Source: JAJDTQ01 sp965204235 (GTDB taxonomy: Bacteria; Desulfobacterota; Binatia; UBA9968; JAJDTQ01). From it: a stretch of 64,000 nt of DNA. The stretch covers positions 1,798,001-1,862,000 of the forward strand of contig OZ241979.1 of the NCBI GenBank assembly GCA_965204235.1. The letters run 5' to 3'. This document shows, piece by piece, positions 26,614 through 39,134 of the stretch. Numbering within the stretch: the first letter of the stretch is position 1; every line of letters begins with the position of its first letter. The notes below the pieces were generated by a model that saw only the letters and a list, made by a program, of their open reading frames with translations, was not told the origin of the DNA and did not search any database. Position numbers and translations under genes: made by a program.

Positions 26614-28557
26614 ATGACCGGAGGTGACGATGGAGACGCCGTCCGGACGCCCACCGCGTCCTGGACGGTGCGGACCGTCGGACGTCTGCTCGGCGGACTG
26701 TTGACCGCGGCGGCCCTCGCCGAGGCCGCCGACCTGTACCGTGCGGCCGGCATCGTGGTCTTTGCCGAGCAGCGTCTGCTGGCGCTGCTCGGCCTCGCCC
26801 TGGGGACCCTCTATATCCTCAAACCGGCGAAGCCGGGGGCCGACCGTCCGAGCGTGCCCTGGTTCGACGCCCTGGCGGCGGCCTCCGGGGTGCTGGCGTG
26901 CGCCTACCTGAGCTGGCACTACGAACGGATCTTCGAGGAGCTCTACTCCCGCCCCCGGGACGCCCTGGTGGGCGGCGCGGTGATCCTGGCGCTGGTGGCG
27001 GAAGGGGTGCGGCGCACCGCCGGCCCGGTGCTGTTCGTCTTCCTGCTGTCGTTCTTCACCCTCGGCCTCGTGAGCCACCTCATCCCCGGACAGTTCCAGG
27101 GGCGCGATGTGGACCTGGACCGGCTGGTGATCTACCTGAGCCTCGACTCCAACTCGCTGGTGGGGATACCCCTCACGGTGGCCACCACCATCGTCATCGC
27201 CTTCATCTACTTCGGCAACCTGCTCGACCTTTCCGGCGGTTCGCGGTTCTTCACCGACATTTCGACCGCGCTCATGGGCCGGTACCGCGGCGGTTCGGCG
27301 AAGATCGCGGTCACCGCCTCCTCGTTGTTCGGCTCCATCTCCGGCAGCGCCACCTCCAACGTGGTCTCCACCGGGGTCATCACCATCCCGCTGATGAAGA
27401 AGGGCGGGTACCCCGCCCACACCGCCGGCGCCATCGAGGCGGTGGCCTCCACCGGCGGCCAACTGATGCCGCCCATGATGGGCGCCGCCGCCTTCGTCAT
27501 GGCCGAGTTCCTGCAGATATCCTACCAGGAGGTGGTGCTGGCGGCGCTGATCCCGGCCCTCCTCTACTACGTGGCGCTGTTCATCCAGGCCGACCTCTAC
27601 GCCGCCCGGGAGGGCATCGCACCTGTCAACGAAGCCTCCATCCCTCCCCGCTGGCCGGTGTTCCGCGCCGGCTGGCCCTACGTGGTCCCGTTCGCGGTGG
27701 TCATCGTGTGCCTGTTCCATCTCAACCTCCGGCCGGAAACCTCGGCCCTGTGGGCCTCCGGCAGCCTCATCCCCGTGGGCCTCTTCATCGGCTACCGGCG
27801 CGAGCGCATGTCCTGGTGGGTGATCGTGGCCGGCCTGGCCAAGACCGGGATCCTGTGCGTGCAACTCCTGATGATCAGTTGCATGGCCGGGATCGTCATC
27901 GGCGTCCTCAACATCACCGGCCTGGGCTTCGCGTTGACCCAGGCCATCATCCACCTGGCCGGGGGGGAGATCGCCCTGATCCTGCTGCTGGCGGCGCTGA
28001 TCTCCATCGTCCTGGGCATGGGCATGCCGACGCTCGGTGTCTATCTGCTGCTGGCCACGCTGGTGACTCCCTCCATGGTGGAGGTGGGCATCCCGCCCAT
28101 GGCGGCGCACCTGTTCGCCCTCTATTTCGGCATGCTCTCCCTCATCACGCCGCCGGTGGCGGTGGCGGCCTTTACCGCGGCCACGGTGGCCGGCGCCGAC
28201 TTCATGCGCACGGGCTTCGCCGCGGTCCACTTCGGTTGGACCGCCTACGTGGTGCCGTTCCTGTTCGTGCTGGCGCCGGAGCTCCTCATGCAGGGTTCGC
28301 CGCTCCGGATCCTCCACACGTCGGCAACCGCGGTGGTGGGCGTGTGGCTGGTGTCGGCAGGCTTCATGGGCTTTTTCGCAAGACCCCTGGGCGCGTCCCA
28401 CCGCCTCCTGTTCACGGCTGCCGGACTGCTGTTGTTCTTCCCGGCCGGCGGCCACGCCCACGGCGTCTGGACGGACGTCGCCGGGGCCTGCCTGGCCGGC
28501 GTCCTGGCGGTGACGGGAGGCTTCCGCGGCGGGAACGCCCGCCCGGCTGCGTCGTGA
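26614..28557 (+). CDS. TRAP transporter fused permease (4TM/12TM)
   Basis: Fused small and large membrane subunits of a TRAP transporter, 647 residues, with about 16-18 hydrophobic segments. The N-terminal third corresponds to DctQ, the remainder to DctM. Hallmarks of the TAXI-type fused permease are SSLFGSISGSATSNVVSTGV, AIEAVASTGGQLMPPMMGAA and LGMGMPTLGVYLLLATLV. The C-terminal region carries extra TM helices. It works with the preceding receptor. Confidence 0.93.
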   Translation: MTGGDDGDAVRTPTASWTVRTVGRLLGGLLTAAALAEAADLYRAAGIVVFAEQRLLALLGLALGTLYILKPAKPGADRPSVPWFDALAAASGVLACAYLSWHYERIFEELYSRPRDALVGGAVILALVAEGVRRTAGPVLFVFLLSFFTLGLVSHLIPGQFQGRDVDLDRLVIYLSLDSNSLVGIPLTVATTIVIAFIYFGNLLDLSGGSRFFTDISTALMGRYRGGSAKIAVTASSLFGSISGSATSNVVSTGVITIPLMKKGGYPAHTAGAIEAVASTGGQLMPPMMGAAAFVMAEFLQISYQEVVLAALIPALLYYVALFIQADLYAAREGIAPVNEASIPPRWPVFRAGWPYVVPFAVVIVCLFHLNLRPETSALWASGSLIPVGLFIGYRRERMSWWVIVAGLAKTGILCVQLLMISCMAGIVIGVLNITGLGFALTQAIIHLAGGEIALILLLAALISIVLGMGMPTLGVYLLLATLVTPSMVEVGIPPMAAHLFALYFGMLSLITPPVAVAAFTAATVAGADFMRTGFAAVHFGWTAYVVPFLFVLAPELLMQGSPLRILHTSATAVVGVWLVSAGFMGFFARPLGASHRLLFTAAGLLLFFPAGGHAHGVWTDVAGACLAGVLAVTGGFRGGNARPAAS

Positions 28558-28680
28558 AGGCGCTCCCCGGTGGAACGCCGCGATGCCCGGCCGCCGACGG
28601 CCCGCACGCGGTCTTGAACCGCGGCGACGCTCCGGGATAGAATGGCGGCCGGCCGCGCCCCGGAGCCTGGAGGAGCCCGC

Positions 28681-29502
28681 ATGACCGAAGTCATCATGAT
28701 CGGAACGGGAGTCCCGGAACCCAACCCGAACCGTCAGGGGTCCTGCATCGCCGTCGTCATCGACGGCAAACCCGTGCTTCTCGATTGCGGCCGCGGCGCC
28801 CTCACGCAGCTCGTCCGCGCCGGGATCGACCCGGCCCAGGTCGAGCAGGTGTTCCTCACCCATCTCCACTACGACCACATCGTCGGCCTTCCCGACTTCC
28901 TGCTGGGGAGTTGGATGGTGGGGCGCAGCACCGGGGTCGAGGTGTTCGGCCCCGCGGGCACGAGCGCGTTCGTGGAGGCGGTCCTCGAAGCCTTCAAGAT
29001 CGACATCCAGGGGCGCAGGGCCACCGGGACCAAGTCCAGGTTCGAGGTCTCCACTCGCGAGATCGACGAGGGGCCCGTGTGGGAAACGCCCGCGTGGAAG
29101 CTCGACGCCGTGCGAGTGGTGCACATACCCAACAGCCTCGGCTTTCGATTGGACACCCGGGACCGCTCCATCGTGTTCTCCGGCGACACCCGCCCCTGCC
29201 CGGCCCTCGTGGAACTGGCCCGGGACTGCGACCTGCTCATCCACGAGGTCCTGTTCTCACCGGAGTTGGAGCAGGAGGGCGCTCCGCAAGGCCGTCACCC
29301 GGAGTTCATCCATCCCGAGTGGGCCAACCGCATCCGCCACACCAAACCGCACCAGGTGGGCAAGATCGCCGCGGAAGCCAACGCCGGTAAGCTCGTACTC
29401 ACCCATCTCTGGTCCGAGAAGGAGGAGGAGCGGCTGAAGGAGGAAGTGGCGGTCCATTACTCCGGGGAGATCGTCGTGGCCCGGGATCTGATGACGGTCT
29501 GA
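28681..29502 (+). CDS. MBL-fold metal-dependent hydrolase (RNase Z/arylsulfatase-like)
   Basis: Metallo-beta-lactamase fold hydrolase of 273 residues from ATG 28681, preceded by GGAGGAG. The metal motif HLHYDH is at 61-66, the third-site Asp lies in VFSGDTRPCP and a later His in LTHLW. The N-terminus MIGTGVPEPNPNRQG followed by LLDCGRGALTQL places it near the RNase Z/phosphodiesterase subgroup rather than true beta-lactamases. It is adjacent to the TRAP system and an ABM protein, and no tRNA gene is near, so a metabolic hydrolase role is more likely than tRNA processing. Confidence 0.87.
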   Translation: MTEVIMIGTGVPEPNPNRQGSCIAVVIDGKPVLLDCGRGALTQLVRAGIDPAQVEQVFLTHLHYDHIVGLPDFLLGSWMVGRSTGVEVFGPAGTSAFVEAVLEAFKIDIQGRRATGTKSRFEVSTREIDEGPVWETPAWKLDAVRVVHIPNSLGFRLDTRDRSIVFSGDTRPCPALVELARDCDLLIHEVLFSPELEQEGAPQGRHPEFIHPEWANRIRHTKPHQVGKIAAEANAGKLVLTHLWSEKEEERLKEEVAVHYSGEIVVARDLMTV

Positions 29503-29611
29503 CCCGCGGTCTCGTCCTCCGGCGTCACCGGACGCCAACGGAAAGGCAACGCGGCCCGCGCATGGCGGGCGGCCCCGGCCACACGGCCATCGAGGACACG
29601 GGAGGCAGCGC

Positions 29612-29899
29612 ATGATCTACGAAGTGAGGTTCCAGACCGTCGATCCCGACCGGCGGGACGAATACGTCGAGGCCTACAGGGAGGCCATCCAGTCCAGCAA
29701 GGAGGCCGGCTGCCACGGCGGCCTCATCCTGTGCAGCGACAAGGATCCCGCGGCCGTGCTGGTGCTGCTCCATTGGGAGACCCGGGAGCACCATGAGCGC
29801 TGGCGCGGCACGCCGCCGCACCGGGAGTTCCGCCGGACCATCGACCCGTGGCAGACCCGACCTGGCACCGGCGACTACTACGTGGCCGAGACCATCTGA
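29612..29899 (+). CDS. Small ABM-type (dimeric alpha-beta barrel) protein
   Basis: A 95-residue protein, MIYEVRFQTVDPDRRDEYVEA, with VLLHWETREHHERWRGTPPHREFR later on; length, the hydrophobic first strand and the central W-E-x3-H-H-x-R-W block match antibiotic biosynthesis monooxygenase-like proteins. It is the second of this fold in the cluster. The next gene starts with GTG directly after its TGA stop, so they are probably co-translated. Confidence 0.75.
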   Translation: MIYEVRFQTVDPDRRDEYVEAYREAIQSSKEAGCHGGLILCSDKDPAAVLVLLHWETREHHERWRGTPPHREFRRTIDPWQTRPGTGDYYVAETI

Positions 29900-33115
<3,216 letters not shown>

Positions 33116-33202
33116 GCGCTTGACACCGGACAGGATTCTGGAAGAATCATCGTGAGGGACGTCTGAACGAATCCGGCTCGAGTTCCCTCTCCCCGGGAGA
33201 GT

Positions 33203-33329
33203 GCGTCCTTCGACTTCGCTACGCTACGCTCAGGACGAACGGGGATCGTTGTTTGCTACGCTCAGGATGAACGGGGATCTTCGCTACGCCATGTTCAGGA
33301 CGAACGGGGGGCGTGTTCAGAGTTTCCGC
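33203..33329. repeat. IS5-end MITE, compound copy
   Basis: GTCCTTCGACTTCGCTACG followed by three degenerate tandem copies of the GCTACGCTCAGGAYGAACGGGG core, ending GTTCAGAGTTTCC, the family terminal repeat. Together with nondescript sequence at 33116-33202 it fills the 308-bp gap between the PHP-UvrD gene and the lipoprotein gene. Confidence 0.65.
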
Positions 33330-33423
33330 AAGTGGCTGCGCCGCGGAACCGGGGCGCGGCGGCGCAGAGACGGTGACGGGACCGCGGACGGGGCCGGGTC
33401 CGCATCGAACGCAAGGAGACGCC

Positions 33424-33900
33424 ATGTACGCACTGAGGATCACACTGGTGGGCCTGACGGTCCTGGCGCTTGCCGCCTGCACCAGCAAGGCAGGGCCCAA
33501 GGAAACCGTCGGAACGCTGCTCGGCGCGGCCGCGGGAGGACTCGCCGGCGCGCAAGTCGGCAAGGGCCGCGGCAAGCTGGTGGCCACGGGTGTCGGCACG
33601 TTCCTCGGCGCGATGATCGGGAACGAGATCGGCAAGTCCCTCGACCGGGCGGACCGGCTGGCCATGCAGCGGACCACCCAGAGGACGCTGGAATCGGCGC
33701 CGGTGGGCAAGACCAGCACCTGGGAGAATCCCGATTCCGGAAACTACGGTTCGGTGACCCCGCAGAAGACTTGGCGACAGGACGACGGGACCTACTGCCG
33801 CGAATTCACCCAGACCATCACGGTGGGCGGGCGCACCGAGGAAGCCTACGGCACCGCCTGCCGTCAACCCGACGGGACGTGGAAGATCGTCTCGACCTGA
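33424..33900 (+). CDS. Glycine-zipper surface lipoprotein (17-kDa-antigen-like)
   Basis: Small outer-membrane lipoprotein, 158 residues, ATG 33424 after GGAGACGCC. Lipobox LALAAC puts the lipidated Cys at 19. Residues about 28-72 are a glycine-zipper 2TM segment (GTLLGAAAGGLAGAQVGKG and TFLGAMIGNEIGKSLD). The C-terminal SH3-like half contains WENPDSGNYGSVTP and CREFTQTITVGG, typical of the RT0821/Lpp0805 surface-protein family. Probably an envelope integrity factor; stand-alone gene. Confidence 0.85.
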   Translation: MYALRITLVGLTVLALAACTSKAGPKETVGTLLGAAAGGLAGAQVGKGRGKLVATGVGTFLGAMIGNEIGKSLDRADRLAMQRTTQRTLESAPVGKTSTWENPDSGNYGSVTPQKTWRQDDGTYCREFTQTITVGGRTEEAYGTACRQPDGTWKIVST

Positions 33901-33906
33901 GATCCG

Positions 33907-34005
33907 GGAGACTCCGAACGATCGCCCCCGTTCGTCCCGGGCGTAGTGAAGGACGCGCCTTCCCGCATGGGGAGGGAGTTCAAGCCGGAATTGGTCGGAG
34001 GTTCC
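33907..34005. repeat. IS5-end MITE, 99-bp copy
   Basis: Opens GGAGACTCCGAACGATCGCC, contains a shortened core (GTTCGTCCCGGGCGTAGTGA) and closes TTGGTCGGAGGTTCC. A second copy starts within its right end, giving a tandem pair. Confidence 0.65.
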
Positions 34006-34075
34006 CGAACGATATCCTCCGTTCGTCCTGAGCGTAGCGAAGCGAAGTCGAAGGACGCGCTTTTTGGCAAGCCGC
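34000..34075. repeat. IS5-end MITE, partial second tandem copy
   Basis: GGTTCCCGAACGATATCC leads into CGTTCGTCCTGAGCGTAGCG and GTCGAAGGACGCGCTTTTT. The right terminal repeat is lost. No gene lies in 33901-34183. Confidence 0.6.
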
Positions 34076-34183
34076 AGCGGGAGGCAAGCTCCCGGGGTCC
34101 GATTACGGCGAGGGTGGAGAGGGTTCGGTTCGTCAGCTTCGCAGGTTCACCTCATGGGACGCCGGACGCGCTTCCGGTCTCTC

Positions 34184-35644
34184 TCAGGATCCCCTCTGCC
34201 CGAGCCGTAACGAGAGACCGCCCTGCCGGATGTGGACCTGCCGCACTTCGCGCAGTCCCGCAACCTGCTTCACCAGGGCGGAAACCGGACGGCCGGCATC
34301 CAGGTATTCCCCGGGAGCCCCTGCGGCCAGCATGGCCTCGACCCGGTCCGCGCCGACGATGACCCGCAGCACCAGTTCCTCGTCCGAGACACCGGGGCCG
34401 CCGAACTTGCGCCGCACCTCTTCGAGGGAGGGCTCCGGCCGCGTCCATCCCTCCCAGGCCCGCGCCCGGGCGCGACCGAGGATCCTGTCCTTCACGTCCG
34501 CGTCCATGAGCCGGGCGCCCTCTTCGCCCCAATACCCCAGGGCGTACTGGATGCTCTGGTCCGTGACCTCCCTGTAGCGCTCCCCCACCGTCACGTTGAC
34601 GGCCGCCTGGGAGCCCACGAACTGGGCCAGCGGCGTGACCATGATGGGATAGCCGTACTCCTGACGCACGCGAGCGGCTTCCTCCAGGGTCTCCTCCAGC
34701 CTGTGGCCCATGCCCACGGTCTCCAGTTGGTGGCGCAGGTTCGAGATCATGCCTCCGGGGACCTGGTGCCGGTACTGGGCGTAGTCGTACTCCCTGGGCG
34801 CGCCGATGGGGCGGCCCTCCCGTTGCGCCACCCGGGTGAAGTGCTCCTCCACGGGCTTCACCGCTTCCAGGTCCACCCGCGGCGCCAGACCCAGGGCCGC
34901 GGCGTTGGCCGCCGCGTTGTAGATGGAGGGTTGGGACGAGCCGTTGGCCAGCGGCGGTATGGCGGTGTGGAGGGTCCTGACGCCGAGCTTGAGGGCCTCC
35001 ACGTAACACAGCGGCGCCAAGCCGTTGTTGCAGTGGGCGTGGAACTCCAGCGGGATGTCGCCCACGTTGCCCATGACCAACTCCAGCATCTCCCGGGTAC
35101 GCTCCGGGGTCAGCAACCCGCCCACGTCCTTGAAGCAGATGCGGAAGGGCCGCAGCGCCGTCAACTCGCGGGTCTTGCGCACGTAGTACTCGTCGGTGTG
35201 CTTGGGGGAGACCGAGTAGATGACGTTGGCCACCACGTCCATGCCCAGCTCCCCCAGGAGCCGGGTCTCGTTGGCGAGCACGCCGTAGTCGTTCCACGGG
35301 TTCGACGAGCGCGTGAGGGTGACGCCGTGGGCGATGACCCGCTCCATCATCAGGCGCAGCACGCATGAGGGGATGGGCTCGAACCCGGAACTGATGCCCC
35401 CGTGGTAGCGCAACCGGGTCCGGGAGAACCGCTTCACCCCCAACCGCACCCAGTCCCACGGGTTCTCCTTCTGCTCCCGCACCATCTTCACGAAGCTGGC
35501 GAAGCCGAAGAACTCCATGGACTCGAACCCGCACCTGTCCATGCGCTCGGCCGCGGCGAGCATGTGGCCGATCCTCATGCCCAGCGCCCACAGGCTCAAC
35601 TGCCCGTCCCGCAGGGTGGTGTCGATGAAACGAACTTCGCTCAT
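34184..35644 (-). CDS. HMGL-like carboxyltransferase (PycB/OadA-type, no biotin domain)
   Basis: TIM-barrel protein of 486 residues related to the carboxyltransferase subunits of pyruvate carboxylase and oxaloacetate decarboxylase. The N-terminal metal motif DTTLRDGQ is at 8-15, the metal His pair in HAHCNNG (202-208), and Lys172 in FKDVGGLLTP corresponds to the carboxylated Lys of the family. The helical 'conserved carboxylase' region follows (about 290-430), but the protein ends without a biotinyl AMKM lysine. Substrate-binding blocks are divergent from true OadA (RLRYHGGISSGFEP), so the keto acid may differ. No biotin carboxylase or sodium pump subunit is adjacent. Confidence 0.85.
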   Translation of the reverse strand: MSEVRFIDTTLRDGQLSLWALGMRIGHMLAAAERMDRCGFESMEFFGFASFVKMVREQKENPWDWVRLGVKRFSRTRLRYHGGISSGFEPIPSCVLRLMMERVIAHGVTLTRSSNPWNDYGVLANETRLLGELGMDVVANVIYSVSPKHTDEYYVRKTRELTALRPFRICFKDVGGLLTPERTREMLELVMGNVGDIPLEFHAHCNNGLAPLCYVEALKLGVRTLHTAIPPLANGSSQPSIYNAAANAAALGLAPRVDLEAVKPVEEHFTRVAQREGRPIGAPREYDYAQYRHQVPGGMISNLRHQLETVGMGHRLEETLEEAARVRQEYGYPIMVTPLAQFVGSQAAVNVTVGERYREVTDQSIQYALGYWGEEGARLMDADVKDRILGRARARAWEGWTRPEPSLEEVRRKFGGPGVSDEELVLRVIVGADRVEAMLAAGAPGEYLDAGRPVSALVKQVAGLREVRQVHIRQGGLSLRLGQRGS

Positions 35645-35673
35645 GTCGGCTCCCGGCCCCTGTTCCCGCCGGC

Positions 35674-38600
35674 TTACAGCAGCATCTCAGGAACCCCGGC
35701 TGCGCCCGGCGGCTTCCTCGTCGGCGCGGGGACGGGCGGCAGTTCGTCGGCCCGGAAACAGGGGCCTTCGGTCACGGCGTCGAGCAGGCGCGCCTGTTCC
35801 GGGTAGCTTGCCAGCGTCGCTTCCAGCACCCAGAGCAGCTCGAGCAACTCGGTGGTGAACCGGCCGGTCCAGTGTTCCTGGCGGACGTCGTCCAGGGGCG
35901 AGGACTTCCTGCCGCCCCCGTCCTTCATGCGGCGCCCGAGCCAGGATTGGACGACCTTGAGGCCGGAGACCTCGAACTCGTAGGTTGCGGGCGCCACGGG
36001 CGCGAACTCGCCCGCGCCCACGTGGAGGGTCTGCGTCGCGTGGTCGTAGCGGAACGCTTCGGGATAGCCGCCGGCGTCGCCGGGCACGGCCCTGGCGCAT
36101 CGGGCCGCGCCCCGGGGAACCCGTCCGCGTTGCCTCCCGCCGGCGAAGCGCTCGCCGTAGGTGTGCAACCGCAACAGGCGTGCGCCCGTCCTGCGGACCT
36201 GCTCGAACAACCTGGCGTCCCTGGTGAACGGGACCCGCAAATCGCGCGTTTCCAGTTCCCCGGAAAACCTTGCCGTGAAGGCCGGGTGGGCCAGCGCGCC
36301 ATAGACGTAGGCCAGGAAGTGTTCGGGAGTGACCTTGCGCCCGAGGGCCTTGCCGAGGAGGTCCGGCAGGCCGGGCAGGAGGTTGGGCTCCGAGGCGTCC
36401 GAAGTCCGGTAGAGCGGAACAATGCTCTTTCCACTTCCACCGGGGAAATGATGGAGGTCGGGAAGCAGTGCACAAGCGGTAAGCGTCGGTCCGTTGCCGA
36501 GGACTTGGCTGAGCAGGCTGGTCACGTACACTTGACGCTCGCCGTGGGCGCGCCACAGCACGGGGCGCAGATAATCGGCCAGCCGCGTATCCGGAAAGAG
36601 GAACTGTCGGTCGAAGGACCGGTAGGCATAGCGTTCCATGCGCGGGGTCGGGGCGTCCCGGGTCAGGGCGGCTATGGGCTTTCCGGCTTCGTCTCCCGCG
36701 AACAGGGGAGGGCATTCCGACGAGACCTTGCGGTCGCGTGTTTCCTTGAACGCCGCGGTCCGGTTCGCGCCCGAAGCTGCGAGCAGCGCTCGCCAACGGC
36801 GTTCCAGGGTCGCCTCGTCCGGCGCGACGGGCCAGGTGCGTTTCAACTGGACGCCCGAATGTTGCCAGGGCATGAGGTCCGTGAGCAGCGGCCACGCGAA
36901 GTAATCCCCTTTGCCCGAGGGGCGGAACGCCGCCTGCCATTCGTCCGGGCAGTCCTGCCAGTCCACCTTCCTGAAACCGTCGATGGCGTCGAGCGCGGCG
37001 AGCTTCCGCCTGCGCGTCCCGTCGATGCGCGTGTAGTGGACCTTCGCGGGCTCGTCCCTGTTTCCCTCGTCCGTGCGCACGGCGACGGCGATGGCCACCG
37101 GAGTCCGGATGGCGAAGACGTTGCCGCTCTTGCGCGTGCCGCGGCCTTCGCCGCCCAGGTCCAGGATCCACACCTCTTCGCACACCCGCCGCATGTGCTC
37201 GCGCATGCCGCGGAAGGCGTCGCCGTCGAGGTAGCTCGACGCGGTGATGAAGCTGACCACGCCCGGCCCGCGGGCGGTCTCGTGCTCGAAGACCTTCCAC
37301 AACGCCCAGCGCCAGAAATAGACGTAGAGGTTGTAGAGGTTCTTGACGCGGACGCCGTGGCCCGCGGCCACCACCGGGTCGAGGAAGTCCCGGAAGATGG
37401 CGTCCGTCCCCGCGGCGCGGCCCTGGGCGCCCCTTGCAGGAAGCGCGCCGTTCTCGCCCCACCGGACCCAGGAGCCGGTGTGGTCCCCGTTGTGCGGCGT
37501 GGCGGCCTCGTGCCGGTCGTAGGGCGGGTTGCCGAGACAGACCAGGACCGGGGCATCCTTCTTCACTTCGAGGGCCTTGCGACGCTGCTCGGAAATGGGC
37601 CGGAGGAACAGCGGCAGTTGCGGCGGCTCCGCATGAGGGCTCTCCAGGGTGTCGGTCAGATAGACCCGCGCGGCGCTGGCCGGCGGCGCTCCCCGGTCGC
37701 GCAAGGCGCGGCTGACTCGCAACTCGCTCACCGCATACGGCCCCGCCATCCACTCGAAGCCGTACAGGTTGTCGGCCAACTCCGCCGCCTGTCCCGCCAC
37801 CGCGCCCGCGCCCTGTTCCGCTTCCACCCGGCCCAGGGCGTGTTCGATGACGCCCAGCAGATACGTGCCCGTGCCCGCAGCCGGGTCCAGCGTCACGACA
37901 CCCGGGTCGGCAAACCCCAGGGGCTTGTCCAAGCGACGGACGAGCAGGTCGTCCACCAGGCGCACCTGGGCGCGGACGACTTCCACCGGCGTATAGTAAG
38001 CTCCGGCGTCCTTGCGCAGTTTGGGATCGTAGGCCGCCAGGAAGTCTTCGTAGAAGTAGAGCCACGGGTCCTGCGGCACGGCCAGAGCCGTGGACGGCAC
38101 GACCGCGAGGACCCGCAGCAGCAGGTCCAGAGACGCGGCCATGTCCGCGCGGACGCCGGGGTCGGTCAGGACTTGCAGGGCGCGGGAGAGCAGGCCGTGC
38201 TGGACGGCAAGGGCGGCCTGGGCCCGGTCCAGCGTCAGCGGATCCGCCCCCTCGCTGCGGCCCAGCAGCAGGGCGAAAGCCACGGTCTGGGCGTAGGCGT
38301 CGGCGAACTGCGCGTCCGTCGCATGGGGGAACAGCAGTTGCCGCCAGTCCTTCGCCAAGTGGACGAGGGGGGAGGCCGGGTCGGCGAGCGCGTCGGTGAC
38401 GTCGTCCCGCAGCATCCGGCACAATGGCGCCAGCAGGCCGGCGAACCGCCGGAGGTCGATGCGGCCCTTGCCGTCCAGCGGCAGGACCGGCTCCCACGAG
38501 AGGTAATCCCGCAACAGGCGCTCGAGGCCGGAGGCGTCCTCCACCACCGCAGCCCGCCGGCCGTCCCGGGCCGCGTCCCCCGAAAGCCGAACCAGCCCCC

Positions 38601-38991
38601 CCACCCGGTCGCCGCCCCGGTACAGCCCCCATTCGTTGCCATCGGTGTAGAGCAGGTTGGGAATGGCGGAGAAACGCTTGAACTGCCGGCGGTTGCGGCC
38701 CTTGAAACGGGCCGCGTCGGCGCCCGCGCCGGGGGCCTTGATCTCCGCGTAGCCCACCAGCGCTCCGTCGAGATGCACGGCGTAATCGGGCCGCCCGAGC
38801 CGGTCGGGCAAGGGGGTCTCGCCGGTGCAGGCGACGCGCCGGCCCAACGCCGCGGCGACGTCCGACAGGAAGCCCTCGAACGGGGCGCGGACCTGGTCTT
38901 CGGGTCTCCCCTCGGTGAGTTGCGTCGCTTTCTCCGTCACCGCTGCGGCGAACTCTTGCAGGGCTTCGTGGATGGACGTGCTGCTGCTCAT
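35674..38991 (-). CDS. Single-chain restriction-modification enzyme (N-terminal nuclease, N6-adenine methylase, type ISP-like specificity domain)
   Basis: A 1105-residue polypeptide from ATG 38991. An N-terminal PD-(D/E)xK-like site is visible: Asp69 in RPDYAV and E83-I-K85 in YAEIKAPG. A helical connector leads to a gamma-type N6-methylase: AYYTPVEVV (331-339), motif I LDPAAGTGTY (368-377) and motif IV NPPY (488-491). The C-terminal part with YAYRSFDRQFLFPDTRLADYL resembles the type ISP specificity domain. No helicase module lies between nuclease and methylase, unlike LlaGI-type ISP enzymes, so a type IIG/IIL-like mode is plausible. Its GC-rich composition matches the chromosome, so it is long resident. 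A TTGGAC-18-TATGTT promoter-like pair precedes it. Confidence 0.88.
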   Translation of the reverse strand: MSSSTSIHEALQEFAAAVTEKATQLTEGRPEDQVRAPFEGFLSDVAAALGRRVACTGETPLPDRLGRPDYAVHLDGALVGYAEIKAPGAGADAARFKGRNRRQFKRFSAIPNLLYTDGNEWGLYRGGDRVGGLVRLSGDAARDGRRAAVVEDASGLERLLRDYLSWEPVLPLDGKGRIDLRRFAGLLAPLCRMLRDDVTDALADPASPLVHLAKDWRQLLFPHATDAQFADAYAQTVAFALLLGRSEGADPLTLDRAQAALAVQHGLLSRALQVLTDPGVRADMAASLDLLLRVLAVVPSTALAVPQDPWLYFYEDFLAAYDPKLRKDAGAYYTPVEVVRAQVRLVDDLLVRRLDKPLGFADPGVVTLDPAAGTGTYLLGVIEHALGRVEAEQGAGAVAGQAAELADNLYGFEWMAGPYAVSELRVSRALRDRGAPPASAARVYLTDTLESPHAEPPQLPLFLRPISEQRRKALEVKKDAPVLVCLGNPPYDRHEAATPHNGDHTGSWVRWGENGALPARGAQGRAAGTDAIFRDFLDPVVAAGHGVRVKNLYNLYVYFWRWALWKVFEHETARGPGVVSFITASSYLDGDAFRGMREHMRRVCEEVWILDLGGEGRGTRKSGNVFAIRTPVAIAVAVRTDEGNRDEPAKVHYTRIDGTRRRKLAALDAIDGFRKVDWQDCPDEWQAAFRPSGKGDYFAWPLLTDLMPWQHSGVQLKRTWPVAPDEATLERRWRALLAASGANRTAAFKETRDRKVSSECPPLFAGDEAGKPIAALTRDAPTPRMERYAYRSFDRQFLFPDTRLADYLRPVLWRAHGERQVYVTSLLSQVLGNGPTLTACALLPDLHHFPGGSGKSIVPLYRTSDASEPNLLPGLPDLLGKALGRKVTPEHFLAYVYGALAHPAFTARFSGELETRDLRVPFTRDARLFEQVRRTGARLLRLHTYGERFAGGRQRGRVPRGAARCARAVPGDAGGYPEAFRYDHATQTLHVGAGEFAPVAPATYEFEVSGLKVVQSWLGRRMKDGGGRKSSPLDDVRQEHWTGRFTTELLELLWVLEATLASYPEQARLLDAVTEGPCFRADELPPVPAPTRKPPGAAGVPEMLL

Positions 38992-39134
38992 GCCGGCGCC
39001 GCGGTTCGAGAACGGGACCCTGACCATCAACATACGGCAACCGGGAGACCTTGTCCAACCTCGCCACGCGACGCCCGATCTGATACCCTGTTGCGGCTCC
39101 CCACGCGCCACCGGGCGCGGGAAAGGACCTGCAG

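Noticed and set aside
25498..29244. A minus-strand open frame of 1248 codons across the TAXI/TRAP/MBL genes
   Set aside because: It spans several well-defined plus-strand genes and has low-complexity His/Gln/Arg composition typical of antisense frames in GC-rich DNA.
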